Shown piece by piece: positions 27,990-39,986 of a stretch of 64,000 bases of DNA. Position numbers and translations under genes: made by a program. The notes beneath the pieces were generated by a model. It saw only the letters and a list, made by a program, of their open reading frames with translations, had not been told where the DNA came from and made no database searches. Each line of letters begins with the position of its first letter. The stretch's first letter is position 1. The stretch is from an uncultured Opitutales bacterium (GTDB lineage Bacteria; Verrucomicrobiota; Verrucomicrobiia; Opitutales; Seribacteraceae): NCBI GenBank assembly GCA_943787575.1, contig CALSMY010000012.1:18852-82851 (forward strand), in the 5' to 3' direction.

Positions 27990-28501
27990 TGAAAGAAAAA
28001 TTTGGTCGTGTAATAGATTTTGAAGGTTCTAGAAAATCAGGAATCCAGCAAGCATCGATCATCGATTTCAAAAGTTTTTCGGTAATACGATCCCATGAAT
28101 TTTTAAAGGGCGATGGTGATTTTAATGATTGGATTTTAGATGTAATAGATAAAAGTCCAAATGATTTTTGGGTATCCCATAACATTTCCATTGAGAAAAA
28201 CATGCTTACATCTCAAATGCCTTATTTGAGAAATGCATCTTTCAACAAGGGTAACATTACTTGGGGTCCGTGGGTAGACTCGCTAAAGGTTTACAAAAAA
28301 CTTTATCCAAACTTAATTGATTACAATTTAAAAGATTTATGTGAAATCTTTCTAACAAAAGAAGAAATTGCACCACTTAGCAAAGTATATTGCAAAAGAT
28401 CGAAGATAGCTTATCACCAATCAACCTTTGATGCTTTGGTAACATTTATGCTATTAGAAAGGCTGAAGGATAAAGTAGACTTAGCTTTCTTCTTGGAATG
28501 A
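27980..28501 (+). CDS. DEDD-family 3'-5' exonuclease-like protein
   Basis: The 173-residue protein has VIDFEGSRKSGIQQASIIDF at its very start, which fits the DxE motif I of DnaQ/exonuclease folds. Motif II may be HNISIEKNML (about residue 73), and YHQSTFDALVTFMLL (about residue 150) fits motif III with its His and Asp. There is no polymerase domain, so it would be a stand-alone nuclease. A stop codon directly precedes the ATG, so the start cannot lie upstream. It overlaps the gyrA 3' end by 21 bases in convergent orientation and the phosphatase start by 10 bases. Confidence 0.72.
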   Translation: MKALKEKFGRVIDFEGSRKSGIQQASIIDFKSFSVIRSHEFLKGDGDFNDWILDVIDKSPNDFWVSHNISIEKNMLTSQMPYLRNASFNKGNITWGPWVDSLKVYKKLYPNLIDYNLKDLCEIFLTKEEIAPLSKVYCKRSKIAYHQSTFDALVTFMLLERLKDKVDLAFFLE

Positions 28502-30979
28502 GCCTTGATCAGGAGATACTTCATGCTCCGCTTCAACAGGTACCAAGTCATCGCCTTCATCCAACTTTACAACTTCAGACACACCAACAAGATGGTCTTT
28601 ATCTGCTAGACCTACAAGCTTAACCCCCTTTGAGCCCCTATTAGTTTCTCGTATATTAGTCACTTCGCAACGTACGGCTTGTCCTTTTTTAGTTAACAAT
28701 AAAATTTCACTGTCCTGGGCTACGCTTAATGCATCACATACACCTTCAGTGTTCATTGCTGTAACCCCCTGACCACCTCTTTTTCGAGGTGTTGTATCCT
28801 CAGGGCCCTCCGCACCTCCATTTGGAAGAAAAGCAGAAAATTTCGTTCTTATTCCTAATCCATTTTTTCCACAAATGAGGAGTAAGCGTGCATCGTCTAC
28901 GACCAGCATGTTAACTACCTTATCACTAGCTTTTAACCTGATTCCGCGAACTCCTCTAGTTGCTCGACCTTGATCTCTTAATTGACTACAGGCGAAACGA
29001 AGTCCTTTTCCATTTTTTGTTAAAACCAGCAAATGATCATCAGGTTTAGCGAGCATTGCCTTGAGAACTCGATCGCCCTCATCGATATTGATACCTATAA
29101 TCCCACCCTTACGATGGTTTCTGTATTCTTTAATAAGGCTCTTCTTTACAATCCCATTTTGTGTGCAAAGAACAATTGAGTCATCTGATTCAAAGGAGTC
29201 TAGGCTTAAAACTGCGGCTATCTTTTCATTTTTTTGGAGATTAAGCAAATTAACAATATTTCTACCTTTTGAAGTCCGTGCAGCTTCTGGAATTTCGTAA
29301 GTCTTTTCAACATACACTCTTCCATTAGTCATAATAAACATCAAAGTGTCATGAGCGTTGCAAGTATGTAGAACATCGATGGGGTCTTCATCTTTTTGCC
29401 CACTACCGATAACACCTTTACCACCTCGGTGCTGAACCTTAAATTCCTCGACAGATGTTCTCTTTATGAAGCCAGTTTTGGTCACTGTTATTACACATCC
29501 ATCATTGGGTATAAGATCTTCCATTCGAACATCACCGTCGAATTCGGAGATTTCACACCTACGATCATCTGCATATGAATTTCTTAGTTCATTGAGCTCA
29601 CTTTTGATTAATTCGAGGAGAACACTTTCGTTATCAATGATATTACGCAGTTCTTTTATAATATTCATTAATTCAGCGTATTCAGCATCAATTTTTTCAC
29701 GCTCCATTCCAGTTAATTGATATAGTCGAAGATCTAATATTGCATTAGCTTGTCTTTCACTAAGTGAATATTTAGTGCTTAATTTTTCTTTGGCTTCAAG
29801 GCGATTTGAAGAAGCACGTATTGTGCGGACAAAATCGTCTAAATTATCTAGTGCAATTTTATAGCCTTCTAAAATATGAGCTCTATCTTCAGCTTTTCTT
29901 AACCGGAACTGGGTGCGCCTCAAAGTTACAGTACGCCTGTGTTCAATATAGCATTCAATTGCTTCTTTGATGTTTAATTGCCTTGGTCTCATCCTGTCTA
30001 AGGCCAATAAAATCACACCAAAACTACTTTCCAGAGCAGTTAGCTTGTAAATTTTGTTAATTGTAACTCTTTCGATTTCACCAAGTTTGAGTTCAATCAC
30101 AATTCGAGTCTGTTCCGTAGATTCGTCCCTTAAGTCACTTACACCATCTAATATCTTTTCTTTAACAAGATCAGCAATGCGAGTAACTAACGTAGCACGA
30201 TTTGTGTTGTACGGAAGGTGGGTGATGACAAGTTGCTGTTTGCCATTAGGTAATTCCTCGATGTCCAAGGCCCCTCTGGTTTTGACAATTCCCCTGCCAG
30301 TTTTCATGTAAGATTCAATTCCTGATTTTCCAGAAATACTTCCACCCGATGGAAAATCAGGACCTGGTAAAATTTGCATGATATTATCAATCGAAATCGA
30401 TGGATCATCGATGATGGCACAAACCGCGTCGATGAGTTCACCCAGGTTATGTGGAGGTATGTTTGTAGCCATACCTACAGCAATCCCCGTTGAGCCATTC
30501 ATAAGCAAACTGGGCAAGGCACTAGGCAGTACCGTAGGTTCTGTAGAGCTTTCCTTATAATTTGGTGCAAAATCAACAGTATCCTCGTCGATATCTTTTA
30601 AAAGTTCTTCAGATAATTTAGTTAATTTACACTCTGTGTATCTGTATGCCGCAGCAGAATCACCATCGACGGAACCAAAGTTACCTTGACCATCAACCAG
30701 AGGATACCTCATTACCCAAGGCTGTGCCATCCTTACTAAAGTATCATAGACCGAACTATCACCATGTGGGTGGTAGTTTTTAAGAACTTCACCAACCACA
30801 CCCGCACATTTGTCATACGCCCGGTTGTGTAGCAATCCTTCTCTCAGCATTGCATATAAAACCCTTCTCTGGACAGGTTTAAAGCCATCCCTTACATCAG
30901 GAAGTGCTCGACTTACAATTACAGACATCGAATAATCGATGTATGCTTTTTGCATGATATCTGTAATATTTTCTTTCAT
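28481..30979 (-). CDS. gyrA: DNA gyrase subunit A
   Basis: GyrA carries the DNA breakage-reunion activity of gyrase. The 832-residue protein has ALPDVRDGFKPVQRRVLYAM and the quinolone region PHGDSSVYDTLVRMAQPWVM, with Ser75 and Asp79 kept. The active-site tyrosine is Tyr114 in AAAYRYTECKL. The C-terminal beta-pinwheel blades follow from about residue 495, with the GyrA box QRRGGKG-like QHRGGKG and later repeats such as NRGSKGVKL. It follows gyrB by 26 bases. Confidence 0.97.
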   Translation of the reverse strand: MKENITDIMQKAYIDYSMSVIVSRALPDVRDGFKPVQRRVLYAMLREGLLHNRAYDKCAGVVGEVLKNYHPHGDSSVYDTLVRMAQPWVMRYPLVDGQGNFGSVDGDSAAAYRYTECKLTKLSEELLKDIDEDTVDFAPNYKESSTEPTVLPSALPSLLMNGSTGIAVGMATNIPPHNLGELIDAVCAIIDDPSISIDNIMQILPGPDFPSGGSISGKSGIESYMKTGRGIVKTRGALDIEELPNGKQQLVITHLPYNTNRATLVTRIADLVKEKILDGVSDLRDESTEQTRIVIELKLGEIERVTINKIYKLTALESSFGVILLALDRMRPRQLNIKEAIECYIEHRRTVTLRRTQFRLRKAEDRAHILEGYKIALDNLDDFVRTIRASSNRLEAKEKLSTKYSLSERQANAILDLRLYQLTGMEREKIDAEYAELMNIIKELRNIIDNESVLLELIKSELNELRNSYADDRRCEISEFDGDVRMEDLIPNDGCVITVTKTGFIKRTSVEEFKVQHRGGKGVIGSGQKDEDPIDVLHTCNAHDTLMFIMTNGRVYVEKTYEIPEAARTSKGRNIVNLLNLQKNEKIAAVLSLDSFESDDSIVLCTQNGIVKKSLIKEYRNHRKGGIIGINIDEGDRVLKAMLAKPDDHLLVLTKNGKGLRFACSQLRDQGRATRGVRGIRLKASDKVVNMLVVDDARLLLICGKNGLGIRTKFSAFLPNGGAEGPEDTTPRKRGGQGVTAMNTEGVCDALSVAQDSEILLLTKKGQAVRCEVTNIRETNRGSKGVKLVGLADKDHLVGVSEVVKLDEGDDLVPVEAEHEVSPDQGSFQEES

Positions 30980-31005
30980 ATGGAAAACAGTTTAATAATT
31001 TTTTA

Positions 31006-33505
<2,500 letters not shown>

Positions 33506-33957
33506 GGTAAAATCTTCTTTTAAAGGTCTTTTTTATAAGCTTAGGTTATAGCTAGCTCGCAGTCTTAAGGAAGTCATCAGACTTAGTGGTGTAAGTAAGA
33601 TCATGGTTAATTTTGTTTCCCTTACTCAACTTGGTCAAGAGGGTAATTTTGTAAATATTCTGATTTTACCTTCGTGTGAAAATTTTTCTAATTACCGAGG
33701 GCTCTCTTTATTATATTTTCTTAACTCTCTAATAAACATGAGCTTACATATGAATATTATTTTCTTTTATGAGTCATTTTGATTCGACTTAAGAAAACTT
33801 TCCCCATCTTGCTTAGCATTTGGTAAATTTTATTAATCTCTGAAAAGAAAATTTTGATAAATTGCTTTCTAAAATGCAACGGGATGAACATTTTAAATAT
33901 TTTGTAAATTAGCTTTTTAAAAGCCCAATCTATAAGTTTACATAATGCTATGAGGAC
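33506..33957. other. 452-base AT-rich gap upstream of gyrB
   Basis: This is the longest gene-free stretch in the window. It has no ORF of note and no repeat that I can see. A weak promoter candidate for gyrB lies on the minus strand: TTGACC (33638-33633), a 17-base spacer and CAAAAT (33615-33610). It ends at the stop codon of the transporter gene. Confidence 0.5.
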
Positions 33958-35821
33958 TTAAGGAAACAGATTCCAATAAATACCAACCAGTAGAATAGTA
34001 CCTATGAAATAAATTAACATTGGCCAAATTCCGAATTTAGCAAAATCTTTGAATCTGTATCCACCAACCGTATAAACAAAAGTGTTTGTTTGATAACCTA
34101 TGGGCGTAATAAAGCTAGCAGAAGCGGCAATACAGCTTGTTAGAACAAAGGCTCTAGCCACTTCGGTGGAAACTCCAAATTGAAATGCAACACCAAGAGC
34201 AACGGGAGTCATAATTGCGATCGTAGCATTATTTGACAGTAGTTCTGTCAAAATAGCGGTAAAGAGATAGATCGCCACTAAAGCTCCAATAATTTGCCAA
34301 TCTTCTCCAAGACCCTGAGTACAAACTTTTCTTATCAAATCTGCCATTAAGGCTGAAGCTCCACTTTTCTCCATTACAATTCCAAGGGCAAGCATGGCAT
34401 AGATTAGCAAAAGTAAATTCCACTCTACCGCTCTAAAAGCCTCCTTGAGGTTTATGCAATTGCCCAGCATTAGACAACCTGCACCTAGCAAGGCAGCCAA
34501 GTAAAGTGGGATAATAGCAAGGGAAGCAGATACAATAATAGCCGCCAATACTGCAATTGAGAGAGATAGTCTTTGTAGCTTTCTTATCTACATTAAGTGG
34601 CGGTTTGTCTAACAAGACGGCTTCGCCAGATTCCCTAAGTTCTTCAACTCCAGAGTCTGTACCCAGCAATAATAGTGTATCACCCACTTTTAACTTGAGG
34701 GCATTTAAACTAAGATGAAGGTTTTTTCCTTTTCGGTGTAATGCAACTACCGATAAGTTGTAGCGGCCACGAAAATTTGCCTCTTCTAAGGAGCATGACA
34801 ACAAACTCGACGAAGGTTTAATCATAGCCTCAACCATAATTGCCTCAGAGGTATTTATTTGTTCCATGCCCAACAAAGATTGATCAAAGAATTTAAACCC
34901 TTGAACTTCTCGAACTTCGATTAATCCCTGGGGCTTACAAGACAAAATTAGCCTATCTCCTGCATGAAGTACTATTTCATCCATCGGACTTGTAAGGCTT
35001 TTTCCTCCCCTAACAGCATCTATTAAACGGACACCCTCAATCATCGAAATCGGTGAATTTTTTATTGTTTTGCCCAAAAGTGGAGAGTCATGGATCAAAA
35101 TTGCTTCTGTTAAAAACTCTTTCCTTTCTATTTCTGAAAGAATTTTGCTCAATGCTTCGCGTTCGGGCAGTAACCTCTTTCCAAAAATAATTAAAAATGC
35201 AAGACCGAATAACATCAATGGAAGCCCAATTTTCGAAAGCTCGAACATATTCATAGGACTCATATCAGGGTAGTGGCTGGAGTTGGCCATAAAACCGCTT
35301 GCTAGGATATTTGTACTTGTTCCAATAAGAGTACAGCATCCCCCAAAAATCGATGCATAAGATAAAGGAATTAGCAATTTTGAAGACGGCACACCAAGAG
35401 ATCCAGAAAGACCAATCGCTACGGGCAACAGAATAACAACGACTGGTGTGTTATTGATAAAAGCGGAAAAGAATGCTACTGAGAAAAGAAGAATTAGCAG
35501 AAAAGGCCGGTAACCCAAACGGGTAAGTTGCTGTAAATTATTGGTGAGTCTTTCAATGACACCCTGCCTACTAAGTGCACCGCTGACCATAAACATAGCA
35601 ATGATAGCTAAAGGTGCTTCGCTTGAAAAAACCATAATCAATTCCTGACTCGTGGGCCAATTTTCAAAACCAAATGAGGTAAGCAGTAAAATTGCCCCAT
35701 ACAAGCACACGGCTGTTACCTCTATCCTAACTTTTTCCATGGCAAACGAGGTGACTGCACAGAGCAAAAGTAAGATAGCGAGTATTATCTCGATTTGAAA
35801 ATAAGTTTCCACGCCTTCCAC
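33958..35821 (-). CDS. SLC13/ArsB-type transporter with two TrkA-C domains (frame-disrupted)
   Basis: The joined product (about 610 residues) is an inner-membrane anion or metabolite transporter. The N-terminal half has SLC13-like membrane segments (FINNTPVVVILLPVAIGLSG, ASIFGGCCTLIGTSTNILAS). Two RCK_C/TrkA-C domains lie at about residues 220-395 (HDSPLLGKTIKNSP, GDRLILSCK; GDTLLLLGTDSGVEELRE), then a second membrane half (LLSNNATIAIMTPVALGVAF, TPIGYQTNTFVYTVGGYRF). The frame changes near 34557-34568 at a (TC)n tract. Adding one TC unit restores I-S-L-S-I-A and the frame. The ion carried cannot be told. Confidence 0.85.
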
Positions 35822-35913
35822 CTTAAGGATTAGTGATTAAGTTTGCGAAAATAATAATTATGCAAATCATTGATAACAGTCATCGTGCTGTCGAACATTT
35901 CCTGATTCCTAAA

Positions 35914-36897
35914 ATGACATATCAGTTTTTACATCGTCCACGCCGTTTGCGAACGAATCCAATCATACGATCCTTAGTTGAAGAAAATTACCTCAAGGCA
36001 TCGGATTTTGTTTTGCCCGTTTTTATTAGCGAAGAAGAAAATCCCACGGAGGTACCAAGTATGCCAGGCGTCTTTCGCTGGCCAATCTCAAATCTTTGCG
36101 AACAAATAAAGGATTGGCACCAAAGAGGTTTAAAAGCTTTTGCCCTGTTTCCTAAAATATCTCCTGAATTGAAAAATGAAGGGGGAAGCGAAATCCTGAA
36201 CCCCAACAGCTTGGTTTGTCGTGCTGCCGCTGCCATCAAGCAACTGGGTTTGGATGTTGTACTCATTGCAGACTTAGCACTGGATCCCTACACAACTCAT
36301 GGACAGGACGGTATCGTTGATTCAAATGGGGAAGTTGATAATGATTCAACAGTCGAAATTCTTGCGAAGGCCTCTATTGTTTATGCTAATGCTGGTCTTG
36401 ATTGGGTTGCCCCATCAGACATGATGGACGGTCGCATAAAAATAATTCGAGAAGCATTGGAAAGAAATTCTTTCCATAATACTGGTATAATTTCTTACTC
36501 AGCAAAATTTTCTTCTTCTTATTATGGCCCCTTTCGGTCAGCTATTGGTTCATCCATGGATTCAGTTATCATTGATAAAAGTACCTACCAACTTAACCCC
36601 GCCAATTTGCTTGAGGCCAAGAGAGAGTTGGCTCTAGATGCCGAAGAGGGTGCTGACATTTTGATGGTCAAACCGGCAGAGCCTTTTCTTGATATAATTA
36701 AGCAAGCTAGGTCTCAATCGAACCTACCTATCGCTGCCTACCAAGTCTCCGGGGAATACTCGAGAATTATGGCCGCTAATCAATTGGGTTGGCTTGACTG
36801 GAAAAGTTGTGCCCTGGAATCACTTGTTGGGATAAAGCGGGCAGGGGCCAACATTATATTCAGTTATTTTGCTGATCGACTAGCCAAGGATCTTTAG
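35914..36897 (+). CDS. hemB: Porphobilinogen synthase (delta-aminolevulinate dehydratase)
   Basis: HemB condenses two 5-aminolevulinates to porphobilinogen for haem and other tetrapyrroles. I start at the ATG at 35914 (MTYQFLHRPRRLRTNPIIRS), giving 327 residues; ATGs at 35833 and 35860 are alternatives. Schiff-base lysines are in SYSAKFSSSYYGPFRSA and DILMVKP. The metal region is ALDPYTTHGQDGIV and lacks the cysteine triad of zinc enzymes, so the magnesium type is likely. It is divergent from the transporter gene. Confidence 0.96.
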   Translation: MTYQFLHRPRRLRTNPIIRSLVEENYLKASDFVLPVFISEEENPTEVPSMPGVFRWPISNLCEQIKDWHQRGLKAFALFPKISPELKNEGGSEILNPNSLVCRAAAAIKQLGLDVVLIADLALDPYTTHGQDGIVDSNGEVDNDSTVEILAKASIVYANAGLDWVAPSDMMDGRIKIIREALERNSFHNTGIISYSAKFSSSYYGPFRSAIGSSMDSVIIDKSTYQLNPANLLEAKRELALDAEEGADILMVKPAEPFLDIIKQARSQSNLPIAAYQVSGEYSRIMAANQLGWLDWKSCALESLVGIKRAGANIIFSYFADRLAKDL

Positions 36898-36901
36898 AAT
36901 T

Positions 36902-37642
36902 TTAGGGCTTTTCGTCATCAGGTGCACCTCCCTCATAGGAAGTAACCTCTTTCTCTCGGTTTTCGTCTTCTTCCCATTTTAAGTCTTCATCGGGCAGAAG
37001 CTTTTCCTCTTTGTCAGATACTTCCACGAGATGAGTGTCTAGATCTGAATAGTCCTCCTCGCCTTCCTTGTCTGCATCTTTTTCATCATCAAGATCAGAA
37101 TCAATTTCAAATCCATCCGGAACAAATTCTAAAATCGAAACTAGTTCGTCACTAAAGTGACTGCGACGTCCTTCTAAAAAATCGTTGTTTTGTTTTTCAG
37201 AAAGAACTTCTTCCATTTCTTCAATAGTATACGGTTCTGCGAATTCAATAAGGTCGTTTAGCATGGCGACCCGAACCTGGGTCACATGATTCATAAAGTC
37301 TGCATAAGGGCCTTTTTCTTCGTCTAAAACATCAGGCAAAGCAAACAACATGTCTTCAGCTTTCAACAAAGAGTCTCTAACTCTTTCTAGTTTAACTTTC
37401 TTGCCAGGAACTTCTTCGGAAATTTCAAAAGTAAAAAAAGCTTCATCAACCATTTGAGATTGCAAGCCAAATTCGGTCATAGAATCTAAAAGTTCATTCA
37501 TGTGGATGAATTGCTTTGGGTCGATGATTCCAAGGTTTTCAATGTCCCAATTTTCTTCATCGCTTATAGAATCTACCCACCATTTGTTGTCTTCATCACA
37601 ACGAACTATACACCAATCAAGGCTCGGACTTGTTTTTTTCAT
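36902..37642 (-). CDS. Acidic protein of unknown function
   Basis: I do not recognise this 246-residue protein. The first two thirds look globular (WCIVRCDEDNKWWVDSISDE, HVTQVRVAMLNDLIEFAEPY). The last 80 residues are strongly acidic (DLDDEKDADKEGEEDYSDLD, KWEEDENREKEVTSYEGG) and probably disordered. There is no signal peptide or membrane segment, so it is probably cytoplasmic. It lies convergent with hemB and divergent from pyrD, with no operon partner. Confidence 0.75.
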   Translation of the reverse strand: MKKTSPSLDWCIVRCDEDNKWWVDSISDEENWDIENLGIIDPKQFIHMNELLDSMTEFGLQSQMVDEAFFTFEISEEVPGKKVKLERVRDSLLKAEDMLFALPDVLDEEKGPYADFMNHVTQVRVAMLNDLIEFAEPYTIEEMEEVLSEKQNNDFLEGRRSHFSDELVSILEFVPDGFEIDSDLDDEKDADKEGEEDYSDLDTHLVEVSDKEEKLLPDEDLKWEEDENREKEVTSYEGGAPDDEKP

Positions 37643-37765
37643 TCGATTGCCTTAAGAGGAGTTCAAATTATATGTCAATCAATACCGACTTTTTTTTTAA
37701 TTCTTTTGAAATTTTTGAAAGCAATTTCTTGCTTAATTTACTCAAATTTCTTCTGATTTATCACC

Positions 37766-38821
37766 ATGATCTATAAAAATTTACTTAGACCTATTCTATT
37801 TTCGCTTGAAGCTGAACGGGCTCACGAAATTGGAAGTGCTTCGCTAAGGGTTTTAAGTGGGTTTCCCCCAATTCTCACTTTACTAAGAAATTTGACGCAG
37901 GGTACACATAAACCTGTTGAAGCTTTTGGTCTGAAGTTTCCCAATGCCATCGGACAAGCGGCTGGCCTTGATAAAGATGGCATGTTTCCAGTTGCATCTG
38001 AGGCTTTGGGTTTCGGGCACATCGAAGTTGGGACCGTTACTCCTTTGCCTCAGCCTGGGAACGAAAAGCCTAGGCTTTTTCGATTTCCAAATGATTCAGC
38101 TTTAGTAAATCGGATGGGTTTTAACAACTTTGGTGCGGAAGCACTTCACCATAAAATTTCTAAATCCTTTCCAAAAAGCAATCGACGTGTTCCACTGGGA
38201 GTAAACTTAGGAAAAGGCAAGCAAACTGCACTTGAGGATGCCCTTATTGACTATTGCAAAGGATTTAATGTCCTTGCCGCTGATGCAGACTACATAACCA
38301 TCAACATTAGCTCTCCCAACACCCCGAATTTAAGAAAGCTTCAAGAATCTGAATACCTTGAACCATTGTTGGCCGGAATAAAGAACCACAGGTTAGAATG
38401 GTCTAAAACTAACAATGTACCCTCACCGCCATGTTTGCTAAAAATTTCTCCCGATGAATCCTATAAAAGCCTTGAAACAATTGTCGCTAAAGCGGTGGAA
38501 AATAGTTTTGATGGACTAATTGCGTGTAACACCTCAATTACTCCGCCAGCATCAATGTTATCACAGTCTCTTCCACAAGGGGGAATAAGCGGAAAGCCAA
38601 TAGAAAAAAAATCAAATGATATGATTAAATTCATAGGCAAACTTACCAACAATAAATTTCCCATAATCGGGTCTGGAGGAATATACGATTACGACAGTGC
38701 CCAAAGAAAGCTCGATGCTGGGGCCGTCCTTTTGCAAATTTATACCTCTTTTATTTATGAAGGTCCGACATGGCCATATCGCTTAGCAAAGCGAATGCCT
38801 CTTGCAAAAGGTTGGTCATAA
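37766..38821 (+). CDS. pyrD: Dihydroorotate dehydrogenase (quinone), class 2
   Basis: PyrD oxidises dihydroorotate to orotate in pyrimidine synthesis and passes electrons to membrane quinone. The 351-residue length and the hydrophobic N-terminal helix (MIYKNLLRPILFSLEAERAH) mark class 2. FMN-site motifs are NAIGQAAGLDKDGMFP and VNLGKGKQT; ITINISSPNTPNLRKLQ is present, with the class 2 catalytic Ser. GLIACNTSI and the phosphate-binding IIGSGGIYDYDSAQRKLDAG complete the barrel. The pyrBC' genes lie 4 kb downstream on the other strand. Confidence 0.96.
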   Translation: MIYKNLLRPILFSLEAERAHEIGSASLRVLSGFPPILTLLRNLTQGTHKPVEAFGLKFPNAIGQAAGLDKDGMFPVASEALGFGHIEVGTVTPLPQPGNEKPRLFRFPNDSALVNRMGFNNFGAEALHHKISKSFPKSNRRVPLGVNLGKGKQTALEDALIDYCKGFNVLAADADYITINISSPNTPNLRKLQESEYLEPLLAGIKNHRLEWSKTNNVPSPPCLLKISPDESYKSLETIVAKAVENSFDGLIACNTSITPPASMLSQSLPQGGISGKPIEKKSNDMIKFIGKLTNNKFPIIGSGGIYDYDSAQRKLDAGAVLLQIYTSFIYEGPTWPYRLAKRMPLAKGWS

Positions 38822-38852
38822 AAAGTATGTTTAATCATCAGAGTCTTTTTTC

Positions 38853-39824
38853 GTGAAAACATTCTTTTTAATTACATTTAGTACTTTAGTCGCAACCTCT
38901 TGCCTCTCATATTTCATTATGTTTGATGGCAATCCAATACAGCTTAAAAGCTGGTGGCAAGAATTAGCCAGAGATAGTGAAGGTCTCCCCTTTGCTCCGT
39001 ATAAAACCAGAATTATTGCAAAACCCGCCATTATTACAAAAGCTGCTAATCAAATAATACTAGAGGATCAGCATCTTTTTTGGAAGGGCTCTGGCGCTGC
39101 ATTCAAACCAATACTTCAAAAGGATGGTACAGTTAGGAAGTTTACTGTTACATCAAAGGGCCAAAATTATTCTGACTTGGTTTACGCAAGAGTGACTGGA
39201 GCAGGTGCCGATCTTTTTGAACTTGGAAAACCAGTCATATCCAAAGGAATGATAGTTGCACTTCCCCTGAAGAAATCATCCTACTGGAATACGGAACCTG
39301 TTGTTTACGCTGAAGGCGATAAATACCCGTTTAGTGGGGTTGTTATTAATAAATTCCCAAGTGGGCAAATTATTGAACAAGCCCCTTATCTCTCTGGAAT
39401 GTTACACGGAACCCTCAAGCGATGGAACGAATATGGAATACCGATGTGCTCTGAAGACTACCTTAAAGGCAAAAAACAGGGAACACATATTTATTGGTTT
39501 GACCAAGCAAACGATCCCGATGATTACCGACCTACAAAAACAAAAAACGGTGAAATTATTCCTACTCTTTGGATCAAAATTCGTGAAGAAGCGAAAGAAA
39601 AGTTCAAAGAAAATTTTGGCACTCATAAAGCGAACGAATGGATTATATTTAAGTACCGCAGCCTGGGTGGCGATTTTCCAGTCAGATTATTGGAACACTG
39701 GAAAGACAATCTTCGCCATGGTCTGTTTGAAGGCTTTGATAGATTCGGAAACAAAACATTTAAGGACGAATACAAGATGGGCCTTCGTATAAAACATAGA
39801 ATCTTCGATAAGACCAAAGGTTAG
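38853..39824 (+). CDS. Secreted or lipid-anchored protein with MORN_2-like repeats
   Basis: The 323-residue protein starts with an export signal (MKTFFLITFSTLVATSCLSY); Cys17 could be a lipobox cysteine, although the motif is not ideal. Residues 75-120 contain a small beta motif (GSGAAFKPILQKDGTVRKFT, SKGQNYSDLVYARVTGAGAD) of a kind seen as GSGY-type repeats in other secreted proteins. Residues 150-215 and 285-315 carry MORN_2-like repeats (FSGVVINKFPSGQIIEQAPY, GTLKRWNEYGIPM, WKDNLRHGLFEGFDRFGNKT). These repeats are often surface or toxin-antidote linked, but no partner is visible here. Its stop codon directly abuts the tRNA-Leu gene. Confidence 0.72.
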   Translation: MKTFFLITFSTLVATSCLSYFIMFDGNPIQLKSWWQELARDSEGLPFAPYKTRIIAKPAIITKAANQIILEDQHLFWKGSGAAFKPILQKDGTVRKFTVTSKGQNYSDLVYARVTGAGADLFELGKPVISKGMIVALPLKKSSYWNTEPVVYAEGDKYPFSGVVINKFPSGQIIEQAPYLSGMLHGTLKRWNEYGIPMCSEDYLKGKKQGTHIYWFDQANDPDDYRPTKTKNGEIIPTLWIKIREEAKEKFKENFGTHKANEWIIFKYRSLGGDFPVRLLEHWKDNLRHGLFEGFDRFGNKTFKDEYKMGLRIKHRIFDKTKG

Positions 39825-39909
39825 TGGTGCTCAAGGGGGGACTCGAACCCCCACGCCTTACGGCACTAGATCCTTAGTCTAGCGCGTCTACCAATTCCGC
39901 CACCTGAGC
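39825..39909 (-). tRNA. tRNA-Leu with anticodon AAG
   Basis: This 85-base class II tRNA runs from GCTCAGG to CTTGAGC-A-CCA, with CCA encoded. The D arm TGGCGGAATTGGTAGACGCG is typical of Leu tRNAs, and the variable arm GCCGTAAGGC forms a stem. The anticodon stem CTAGA/TCTAG encloses the seven-base loop CTAAGGA, which puts AAG at positions 34-36 with G37. E. coli tRNA-Leu(CAG) has the same frame with CAG in this place. An A34 Leu tRNA is uncommon in bacteria. Confidence 0.93.
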
Positions 39910-39986
39910 ATTTAACGAATCAATAAAGCAACTATGTGATAATGCAAGAATGGAGTTAAACAGAAATTTGCTAACTAACTGGTAAT

